Assembly: GCA_051009035.1 (NCBI GenBank)
Contig: JBPCWY010000037.1
Coordinates: 1-5,520, forward strand
From: Persebacter sp051009035
GTDB lineage: Bacteria > Pseudomonadota > Gammaproteobacteria > Tethybacterales > Persebacteraceae
Direction: 5' to 3'
Length of the DNA stretch: 5,520 bases
The stretch's first letter is position 1; the number at the start of each line of letters is the position of its first letter. Below are positions 1 to 5,520 of this stretch, piece by piece. The notes below the pieces were generated by a model, which did no database searches, was not told the DNA's origin, and worked only from the letters and a program-made list of their open reading frames with translations. The position numbers and the translations under genes were made by a program.

Positions 1-2612
1 ACCGCGACGGATATGTCTTTCATGTCCGCCGACAAGTGGCGGAAGCCGTCCGGCAAACCCGAACGAAACGCCCGCAAATTAACCCCCGGCAAACTTTCCG
101 TCTCCGCCGTTTCCATATTTTCAATATGGTCTACGCCCGCCGATACATTCACCATGCCCCAGCCGTAAGATTCATCCCTGCCCGGCTCCCCCAAATCTTC
201 CGCCGTCGTCAAAAGTATCGCCCGAACTACCGTCATCGGCAAAGCGTAGTTGGCGCTTTTTAGGACCGCCAATGCGCCGCTGACAACGGGTGCGGCGAGA
301 GAGCTTGAACCGGTCGTTGTACGGCTGTACCCATCTATATCGGGACCTCCGGGCAAATTCTGAAATATAGAAGGCGCAGCCAGACACCAATCTTTTAGTT
401 CCCCGCACCTAATAGTTATTACATTATCCGATCTGGTATCGGCACCGACGACAATAAGCCAATTATCCTCCAAACCCTCAACATATGTCGGCAAATTAAA
501 ATGAGTGCTGCTATTTAATTTCCATGGACTGCCAAAATTTCCCGCCGCCCATACAAACACGGAATCGCTGTCCTTCGCCGCGCTGTAAATATCAATATCT
601 ACGGACAGAGGATCATAGGGCCAAATACTGCTATTAATAATCGGAATATTGTTGTCCAAAATAAACGACATGAATGTCCGGTTGCTCTCATGGGTAATTC
701 CGTCAATAGGAATGGGAATAATTTTCGCTTCGGGAGCCACCCCAACGCCGCCTTTGCCGTTCGCTTTTGCCGCAATCGCGGCGGCTACCCGCGTTCCGTG
801 CCAGGACTTGTACACCCCCTCCCCAAAAACCGTCAAAGGGGCGATTGCAAATCTGTCGCCGCTATATGTTTGGTAGTACTCCGTGAGTTGCGCGAGTAAA
901 TCTTGGTTGTTTGTATGGGTAAATTTTAAATTTTGATAATCCACATTAATGTAATTGGTAAGCACATTGCCGCTCAAATCTTCATGCGCGGCGAATACGC
1001 GTTCATAAGTTACCACGGTTACATTTTGTCCCGCATACCCTTTTTGGTGGGCGTAATCCGCCTGAACCCGCCTTGTCCCGTAACTGGCTTCGTATTCCGT
1101 TCCATAAACGCATACATGGTCCACCCTAATTTGTCCGGACGGACAACTTTGACCTAGGCAAGTCACTCCCTCGCTACCGGCATATACGTAATAGGAGGAC
1201 GCCCACAGCCCCCTATCGCCCGGACAATCGTCAACATTTTTTACAAACCGGCAAACATCCAAATCATCATCGTAAACTAAATGATCGCCATTATGAAGTC
1301 TATTACATTCATCAACCGACCGCTTGCGGCATGCATGATTCTCCGCTATTTGGGACGGAAAATCGCATTCTAATTCCGCGCAACTGCCGTTGAGTAATTC
1401 TTCGTTGCTCCGGCAGTCCTCCAGACATTCCGCCGCCGCCAATACCACGCTCCCGTCATCGCATCTCTTCGTTGACGAGCACTCGGAATTGGACGCTCCG
1501 CCGCCCGCGCATGCCAATTCCACGCAACTGCCGCCGCCCGACGGACGCGCATAACCGCTCCGGCATTCGCATGTCCCCCCGTTTTCTACTTCGTTTTCCC
1601 CGCAAATTAACGCGCATGCCCCGCCGTCCCGCGGACGCGCGTAACCGCTCCGGCATTCGCATGTCCTCCCGCCTTTCTCCGCTTCGTTTTCCCCGCAAAT
1701 TAACACGCATATTCCGCCGTCCGGCGGACGCTCATAACCTTCCTTGCATTCGCATGTCTTCCCGTCCCCGTATCCGATTACTTTTTCGCTTAACGGGCAA
1801 AGGAAAATGCACCTGCTAGACCTGTCATAATAATAAAAATGCTCTCCTGTGCAATCTTCCGGGCATGTCCCGTTCGCCACTGCCAATGTCCCGCCGGGGC
1901 ATATTTTCGTTGCCGGGCATTGATGATCACGCGCATACCCCACCGCGCAATTCAACTTCACGCAATTGCCGTTAAGTAATTCTTCATCGTTTTTACAATC
2001 ATCCAATATTTGCGTTCCCTGCAAATCCGGACACGCCGCCGTCTCCAATATCACTTCCCCGTTGCCGCAGATCTTTACCGGCGGGCATGTTGAAGACGCC
2101 AAGCGAAGTCCGACCGCCGCGCATCTTTTCGTTGCCGGACACGCCGAACCCGCCGGACGCAATCCGACCACCGGGCAATCTTTCATGCAGGTTGCGCTTT
2201 CCAATATCCGCAATTCCGCCGAACCCGCCGGGCAATCCTGCATGCATCTTTCCGACTCCGGTATCTTTTCACCGCTCGCGCAAGTTTGCATGCATACCGC
2301 CGCGGCTAATATCTCGTCACCGCTACGGCAAGTTTGCGTTGCCGGACATTCATGATTCGTCGCCGTCCCTACCGCGCATTCCAATTCCGCACAACTCCCG
2401 TCGCGCAATTCTTCATCGTCCGCGCAATCCTCCAAACATGCCGCCGTTGACAATACTTTATTGCCGCTATCACATGTCCGCTGCTACGATGGTGCGTTTC
2501 CCGTCCCGCCGTCTCTTTGGCTTGTATCGGGAGTCGTGCTAACCGCACCGCCGCCCCCGCCGCAAGCGGCAAGGAAAAATGCCAGAATCATTCCCGCAAA
2601 AACCCGTTTCAT
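1..2612 (-). CDS. Lipidated, cysteine-rich S8 (subtilisin-like) serine peptidase, NalP/SphB1-like; in-frame TAG at codon 43; C-terminus beyond the window
   Basis: Probable surface-anchored protease. The chosen ATG (2610-2612) follows a strong Shine-Dalgarno and a promoter and opens a lipoprotein signal peptide: MKR, a hydrophobic core, then lipobox L14-A15-A16-C17. Gly at +2 suggests outer-membrane sorting. A Gly/Thr/Ser linker follows, then TAG at codon 43, and the same frame stays open for 827 codons to the window edge. Residues 47-428 hold 46 cysteines in repeats, often as C-x3-C. About residues 525-825 form the S8 domain: E537 near the expected Asp site, H605 in WHGTRVAAAIAA, oxyanion N692 in AAGNFG, S771 in GSSSLAAP, and a late LLTTAEDLG...GWG (W818) motif. 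C736 and C743 in CGELKDWCLAAP resemble the NalP cysteine pair as I recall it. An autotransporter barrel may follow but is not visible. The TAG may mean a pseudogene, readthrough or a sequence error. The S8 assignment is strong; activity is uncertain. Confidence 0.85.
1329..2474 (-). repeat. Cysteine-rich repeat region with three dispersed copies of one module
   Basis: This part of the protease frame encodes 46 cysteines in 382 residues. A recurring module reads roughly C-x2-G-x2-V-L-x3-A-C-L-E-D-C-x3-E-E-L-x2-G-S-C-A-E-L-E-C, then a segment with H-x-C. Copies lie at about 2328-2474, 1899-2069 and 1329-1463. CLEDC...EEL.(D/N)GSCAELEC is shared by the first and third; the second has ILDDC...EELLNGNCVKLNC. 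Between them lie looser C-x3-C units (CMQTC, CMQDC, CMKDC, CPEDC). Regular cysteine spacing suggests disulfide-bonded extracellular mini-domains, somewhat like EGF or TIL folds. That fold is an inference, as I recognise no exact family. Confidence 0.75.
1524..1757 (-). repeat. Tandem 93/90-bp repeat coding 30-31-residue EGF/TIL-like units
   Basis: Within the cysteine-rich region, three consecutive units begin with T-C-E-C-(K/R)-x-G-Y-x-R-P, followed by G-G-x-C and, in the first two, C-G-E-N-E. Unit 1 is 1665-1757 (93 bp), unit 2 is 1575-1664 (90 bp) and unit 3 is a partial copy, 1524-1574. The 12-mer GCATTCGCATGT (plus strand) recurs at 1746, 1653 and 1563. Similarity is high at DNA as well as protein level, so the duplication looks fairly recent and could vary in copy number by recombination. 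Confidence 0.85.
2484..2486 (-). other. In-frame amber (TAG) stop between lipoprotein leader and mature protein
   Basis: Read on the minus strand, the codons around this site are CCA TCG TAG CAG CGG ACA TGT, giving P-S-stop-Q-R-T-C. The upstream frame (2612-2487) encodes a complete lipoprotein signal and linker of 42 residues. The downstream frame has identical phase and no other stop to the window edge. A single C-to-T change of CAG would create this codon. It falls in a low-complexity linker, where almost any residue inserted by suppression would be tolerated. The clpA gene next door ends in TAA, which neither supports nor excludes reassignment of TAG. Confidence 0.9.
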
Positions 2613-2620
2613 CAGTTTTA

Positions 2621-2627
2621 CTCCCCT
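2621..2627 (-). promoter_or_regulatory. Ribosome binding site of the lipoprotein-protease gene
   Basis: The minus strand reads AGGGGAG, then 8 nt, then ATG at 2612. This near-consensus Shine-Dalgarno fixes the start that gives the lipoprotein signal peptide. It also shows that the signals at the front of the gene are intact despite the TAG at codon 43. Confidence 0.8.
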
Positions 2628-2640
2628 GAAACCATGCCGC

Positions 2641-2669
2641 AGTTTACCGCAAAATCCGCCAAAAGTCAA
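2641..2669 (-). promoter_or_regulatory. Sigma70-type promoter of the lipoprotein-protease gene
   Basis: The minus strand carries a -35 box TTGACT (2664-2669; 5 of 6 consensus bases), a spacer of exactly 17 bp, and a -10 box TAAACT (2641-2646; 4 of 6). The expected start of transcription is near 2635, giving a leader of about 22 nt with the Shine-Dalgarno well placed. It sits in the 80-bp gap after clpA, so the protease can be transcribed on its own. I see no strong terminator between the genes, so read-through from clpA is also possible. Confidence 0.65.
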
Positions 2670-2692
2670 AATTTTCCGATTAAGCGCGCTTT

Positions 2693-4837
2693 TTAATGCA
2701 TTTTTTGCACTTGCGTTTTGCCGTTTTCTTCTTCTAAATAATACGCACCGCCGGGGGCGGCTTCGCCCGCCGATTCCGCTTCGGCGAGGGCGTCTAAAAT
2801 GCGCGCGCGTAATAAACGCTCCAACGGGCGCGCGCCCGTCGCCGCCGAAAATCCGTCCCGCTGCAATGATTGTTTTAGGCGCGGACCGAACTTTGTTTTC
2901 ATTTTCTTTTCCGCTTTCAAAAAACTTTGCAGCCGTTTTAGTTGCATCGCCAAAATGCGCGAAAGCGCGCGGGCGGACAGCGGCATAAACCGAATCACCG
3001 CGTCCAAGCGGTTGCGAAACTCCGGCGACAGGCGGCGCGATAATTCTTCCGCCCCCGCCTGTGCCGCGTCTTCGCGCCCGAAACCGGCGGGCGGGCGTTC
3101 CCATTCCGCCGCCCCGATATTGGAAGTCATAATTAAAACCGCGTTGGAAAAATCGGCGCGCCGTCCGGCGTTGTCCGTCAATACGCCGTAATCCATCACC
3201 TGCAAAAAAATGTTTAATACTTCCGGATGCGCTTTGTCTATTTCGTCCAGCAAGACCACCGAATTGGGATTGGCGGAAACGGCTTCCGCCAGCCGCCCGC
3301 CTTGTTCAAATCCGACATAGCCGGGCGGCGCGCCGATTAAGCGCGATACCGAATGCCGCTCCATATATTCGGACATGTCAAAACGCTGCAGCGGCGCGTT
3401 TAATAATTGCGCAAGCTGCCGCGCCATTTCGGTTTTGCCCACGCCAGTCGGACCGGCAAACAAAAACGCCCCCGCCGTCCGCCCGTTGTCATGATATCCG
3501 AGTTGTTGCCGCAGGACGGCGGACGCCAAATGCGCCGCCGCTTTTGGTTGTTCCACAACCCGCGCGGAAAGTTGCGCCGCCAACCCGCCGGAAAAATTGC
3601 GCCGCGCCGAAGACGGCGGCAGACCGGCGGCGTTTGCGGCGGCGGCGGCGATGTCTTCGTCCCCGACTTGCGAGGAATCATGATTTATTCTTTTGTGCGC
3701 TCCGGCGTCGTCCAACAAATCCACCGCCTTGTCCGGCAAAAAACGTCCGGGTAAAAAACGGCGCGAATATTTAACCGCCGCCGCCGCCGCCGAAGGCGCG
3801 TATTTTACGCCGTGGTGCGCCGACAACCGCCCCGCTACGCCGGATAAAATTGTGTTTAATTCCGCGTCCGCCGGTTCGCCGATGTCAATTTTATGAAAAC
3901 GCCGCGACAATGCCGCGTCCCGCTCAAAAATGCGCCGGTATTCGGCGAATGTCGTCGCCCCGATACAGCGGACGCCGCCGCCGAGCAGCGGTTTCATTAA
4001 ATTCGCCGCATCCAATGCGCCGCCCGATACCGCGCCCGCGCCGATGACCGTGTGAATTTCGTCAATAAACAACGCCGCGTTTTCTTGCGCGCGGCATTTT
4101 TCCAACAACTGCCGCATGCGCTGTTCAAAATCGCCGCGGTATTTCGTCCCCGCAACCAGCTCGCCGACCGATACGGAAAAAAGCGAAAGCCCCGCCAACG
4201 CCGGCGGCGCGTTTTCGCGCAACGCGCAATGCGCGAGTTTATGCACGACCGCCGTTTTACCCACGCCCGCCTCGCCCACCAACAACGGATTATTTTTGTA
4301 TTTGCGGCTGAGAATGCGCGCGACTTCGGCGACTTCCGCCTCCCGCCCGAAAGGCGCTTCCAATGTCCCCGCCGCCGCCATCGCCGACAAATTATTTTCC
4401 ACCGGAGGCGGCGCTTCCGCTTCTTCGCGTTTTTGGTTTGCATGCGCCAACACCGCCAGCCGCTCCACGCCGTGCTTGCAAAGATAATACGCGGCGCGCG
4501 ACCCCGGCTCGGCAAAAACCGCGGCAAGCACATGCGCCCCGGACGCTTTCCCCCGCGCGGGGGCGCGCGCCTGCCCGACCGCGCGTTTGAGGACGCGGTG
4601 AAATTCTTCGGTGGGGACGGGGCGCGCGTCCGATTGCGGCACTTGCGATTCTATAAAATGTTCCAAATCGCGCCGCAAACTTTCAATATCCGCGTTGCAT
4701 CCCGCCAAACAGCGGCGGACGGAAGAATTGTCAATCAGCACCCAGACGAGGTGTTCCACGGTAATCGCGCCAAGCCGCCGCCGCCGCGCGTCCGCGTGGG
4801 TAAAATTAATATTATCTTCCAACTCCTGCGTAATCAT
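2693..4837 (-). CDS. clpA: ClpA, ATP-dependent Clp protease ATP-binding (unfoldase) subunit
   Basis: ClpA is the cytoplasmic AAA+ unfoldase that feeds proteins, including N-degron substrates delivered by ClpS, to the ClpP peptidase. The product is 714 residues, somewhat shorter than E. coli ClpA (758). The start is set at MITQELE (4837), matching the family N-terminus; the frame is open upstream to 5098 but that part is unlike ClpA. The N-domain spans about 1-140, with a short linker. AAA1 has Walker A GEAGVGKT (188-195), Walker B ALFIDEIH (255-262), and pore loop GTKYRGDFE with Y233. AAA2 has Walker A GPTGVGKT (462-469), Walker B D531/E532, pore loop GYVGF (506-510), sensor-1 N573, PEFRNRLD (605-612) and sensor-2 GARP (668-671). 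The ClpP-docking loop appears as AGFG (584-587), where the E. coli loop has IGL. The stop is TAA. No clpS is visible within 680 bp upstream. Nothing suggests inactivation. Confidence 0.97.
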   Translation of the reverse strand: MITQELEDNINFTHADARRRRLGAITVEHLVWVLIDNSSVRRCLAGCNADIESLRRDLEHFIESQVPQSDARPVPTEEFHRVLKRAVGQARAPARGKASGAHVLAAVFAEPGSRAAYYLCKHGVERLAVLAHANQKREEAEAPPPVENNLSAMAAAGTLEAPFGREAEVAEVARILSRKYKNNPLLVGEAGVGKTAVVHKLAHCALRENAPPALAGLSLFSVSVGELVAGTKYRGDFEQRMRQLLEKCRAQENAALFIDEIHTVIGAGAVSGGALDAANLMKPLLGGGVRCIGATTFAEYRRIFERDAALSRRFHKIDIGEPADAELNTILSGVAGRLSAHHGVKYAPSAAAAAVKYSRRFLPGRFLPDKAVDLLDDAGAHKRINHDSSQVGDEDIAAAAANAAGLPPSSARRNFSGGLAAQLSARVVEQPKAAAHLASAVLRQQLGYHDNGRTAGAFLFAGPTGVGKTEMARQLAQLLNAPLQRFDMSEYMERHSVSRLIGAPPGYVGFEQGGRLAEAVSANPNSVVLLDEIDKAHPEVLNIFLQVMDYGVLTDNAGRRADFSNAVLIMTSNIGAAEWERPPAGFGREDAAQAGAEELSRRLSPEFRNRLDAVIRFMPLSARALSRILAMQLKRLQSFLKAEKKMKTKFGPRLKQSLQRDGFSAATGARPLERLLRARILDALAEAESAGEAAPGGAYYLEEENGKTQVQKMH

Positions 4838-4844
4838 TGCCAAT

Positions 4845-4893
4845 AGTATAATCGTAAAATCCGTTTTGCGCCAAATATTTTTAATATTTTTTT
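4845..4893 (-). promoter_or_regulatory. clpA promoter with AT-rich UP-like element; probable leaderless start
   Basis: On the minus strand the -10 box is TATACT (4845-4850), the spacer is 18 bp, and the -35 box is TTGGCG (4869-4874; 4 of 6). Directly upstream lies an almost pure A/T stretch (4875-4893) resembling an UP element that binds the alpha subunit of RNA polymerase. Only 7 nt (ATTGGCA) separate the -10 box from the clpA ATG, so transcription should begin at or beside the start codon. No Shine-Dalgarno is present, consistent with a leaderless mRNA. Confidence 0.6.
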
Positions 4894-5108
4894 GCGGCGG
4901 AAAATCCCCCCGGCGGCGCGCCGCAAAAAGCAAGCCAAGTTTTTTTTGGCGGCAAAATAAACGGCGACTCCCGCGCGAGATTCCCGTTTTCGCCAAAACG
5001 GAATTAATACAAAAACGGGCGGGGATAAAAATCCTCATTACTTTTTTCGCGCAATATCCGAAATTCCGCCGCGCCCGCAATTCCGCCGCATTCGTCATTC
5101 CGCCTCAT

Positions 5109-5187
5109 CCGTCATTCCTGCGAAGGCAGGAATCTGTTGCGGCGTATTAAAGTAAGCATGAGATTCCTGCCTTCGCAGGAATGACGG
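5109..5187. repeat. Perfect 27-bp inverted repeat built from two palindromic elements
   Basis: Bases 5109-5135 and 5161-5187 are exact reverse complements, separated by 25 bp. Each arm is itself a stem-loop: ATTCCTGC-GAAG-GCAGGAAT in the left arm and the complement in the right. The element resembles the ATTCCC-N8-GGGAAT palindromes known in Neisseria as dRS3 and similar intergenic repeats elsewhere. As RNA or single-stranded DNA the pair could fold into one long hairpin. A role as bidirectional terminator, REP-like pair or miniature mobile element is possible but not shown. Confidence 0.85.
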
Positions 5188-5240
5188 GTTTGGTTTTTTT
5201 CCGCTTGGTTTTTCCAATCGCGTTAAAATTGCGTTAATTT

Positions 5241-5313
5241 CCATTCCCGTTAAAAAATTCCATTCCCGCCGAAAATTCCATGCCCGCCGAAAATTTCCGC
5301 GCCCGCAAAAATA
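5241..5313. repeat. 18-19 bp tandem repeat, about four units
   Basis: Successive units are CCATTCCCGTTAAAAAATT (5241-5259), CCATTCCCGCCGAAAATT (5260-5277), CCATGCCCGCCGAAAATT (5278-5295) and a diverged fourth unit from 5296 to about 5313. Units 2 and 3 differ by one base. Each unit starts with a half of the nearby palindromic repeat (ATTCCCG), suggesting amplification of a repeat fragment. No coding role is supported. Confidence 0.75.
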
Positions 5314-5349
5314 AACTTTGGTGCGAAAAAAATATACAAATAAATCTCC

Positions 5350-5369
5350 ATTTCCGCGCAAGTGGGAAT
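5350..5369. repeat. Degenerate copy of the palindromic repeat
   Basis: ATTTCCGCGCAAGTGGGAAT departs from the ATTCCC-N8-GGGAAT pattern at one arm position. It has the same CGC-centred core as the intact copy 60 bp to the right, so it is probably an older, decayed insertion. Confidence 0.55.
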
Positions 5370-5406
5370 CTCTTTGCGGTTTGCGGTGTTAGAAAAAACA
5401 CAACTT

Positions 5407-5434
5407 CCGTCATTCCCGCGCAGGCGGGAATCCA
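5407..5434. repeat. Intact palindromic repeat (dRS3-like)
   Basis: The core ATTCCCGCGCAGGCGGGAAT (5412-5431) fits ATTCCC-N8-GGGAAT exactly and forms an 8-bp stem with a GCAG loop. It is preceded by CCGTC and followed by CCA, as in the wider repeat context. A diverged, inverted partner lies at 5485-5512. Confidence 0.75.
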
Positions 5435-5484
5435 AAAAGGTGACTTAGGCGAGGCGGTAGAAATAAAGAAAAAAACCGGGATTG

Positions 5485-5512
5485 TGGATTACAGAATACG
5501 AGGGGATGAAGG
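5485..5512. repeat. Diverged inverted partner of the palindromic repeat
   Basis: Compared without gaps with the reverse complement of 5407-5434, this stretch matches at 20 of 28 positions, including TGGATT at the outset and GGG, ATGA and GG near the end. Its internal palindrome is largely lost. It may be the other end of a roughly 105-bp miniature element. Confidence 0.4.
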
Positions 5513-5520
5513 GGGAGTAT

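Larger units (their letters stand above)
4894..5520. other. Intergenic, repeat-rich stretch without a credible gene
   Basis: I find no gene here. Short open frames on both strands consist of translated palindromic repeats (for example PSFLRRQE and AGMT peptides), a signature of repeat DNA rather than protein. Besides the repeats listed separately, there is a small hairpin CCGTTTT-CGCC-AAAACGG (4984-5001) and an imperfect stem pairing 4920-4929 with 4943-4953. Neither ends in a suitable T run, so I do not call a terminator. The last 80 bases could contain the end of a neighbouring gene, but nothing identifies one. Confidence 0.6.

Noticed and set aside
1472..1819. Plus-strand frame with repeated Arg/Pro peptides
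   Set aside because: Its repeats merely mirror the cysteine-unit repeats of the minus-strand protein.
2478..2486. UAG-CAR-type readthrough context after the stop
   Set aside because: The codon after UAG is CAG, but the next bases do not complete the viral CARYYA motif, which is in any case not established for bacteria.
2613..2692. Terminator between clpA and the protease gene
   Set aside because: Only a tiny AAGCGCGCTT palindrome is present, with no room for a stable stem-loop followed by a T run.
2484..3104. 206-codon minus frame ending at the TAG
   Set aside because: Most of it overlaps clpA in another frame; only the last 42 residues, from the ATG at 2612, are real.
4052..4846. 264-codon open frame on the plus strand
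   Set aside because: It lies wholly opposite clpA, is Arg/Pro-rich and has no domain signal; it is a shadow of GC-rich coding DNA.
4838..5098. Frame open upstream of the ClpA start, adding 87 residues
   Set aside because: The added stretch is basic, low in similarity to any ClpA N-terminus, and overlaps the promoter. The family start MITQELE is unambiguous.
5095..5435. Two short minus-strand frames rich in PSFLRRQE, AGMT and RLRGNDG peptides
   Set aside because: These peptides are translations of palindromic intergenic repeats.
5109..5435. CRISPR array
   Set aside because: Copies are in mixed orientation, are palindromic, and have irregular spacing of 25, about 160 and about 40 bp, unlike direct repeats with uniform spacers.
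5439..5520. Plus-strand open stretch GDLGEAVEIKKKTGIVDYRI and its continuation
   Set aside because: It has no start signal, and its latter half aligns with the inverted repeat copy. Too little is visible to call a gene.

Overview
The window carries two minus-strand genes, transcribed right to left, followed on the right by about 680 bases of repeat-rich DNA without a credible gene. The first gene is a clear ClpA unfoldase. The second encodes a lipoprotein with a cysteine-rich region and a subtilisin-like (S8) domain related to the NalP/SphB1 autotransporter proteases. Together with short palindromes of the ATTCCC-N8-GGGAAT type, this points to a Gram-negative bacterium, probably a beta- or gammaproteobacterium. 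I cannot name the species.

Region 1-2612 (minus) is one reading frame that runs off the left edge. It has its own sigma70-type promoter (TTGACT, 17 bp, TAAACT), a strong Shine-Dalgarno sequence and a lipoprotein signal peptide ending in L-A-A-C. Codon 43 is TAG. Beyond it the same frame stays open for 827 codons: about 382 residues with 46 cysteines in short repeats, then an S8 domain with recognisable His, Asn and Ser motifs. A Glu sits where the catalytic Asp is expected. Because the open part has no closing stop inside the window, and the export signal is cut off by the TAG, an automatic ORF list can easily miss this gene.

Region 2693-4837 (minus) is clpA, 714 residues, with both AAA+ modules intact. 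A promoter with an A/T-rich upstream element lies so close to the ATG that the mRNA is probably leaderless. No clpS is visible upstream.

Region 4838-5520 holds the clpA promoter, a perfect 27-bp inverted repeat made of two palindromic copies, an 18-19 bp tandem repeat, and further good or decayed copies of the palindrome, two of which bracket about 50 bp like a miniature element.

No functional link between the two genes is shown. They are 80 bp apart and the second has its own promoter, although no convincing terminator separates them. The most interesting points are the single amber stop in an otherwise long open surface-protease frame, the unusual Asp-to-Glu site, and the joining of a cysteine-repeat region to a NalP-like protease.
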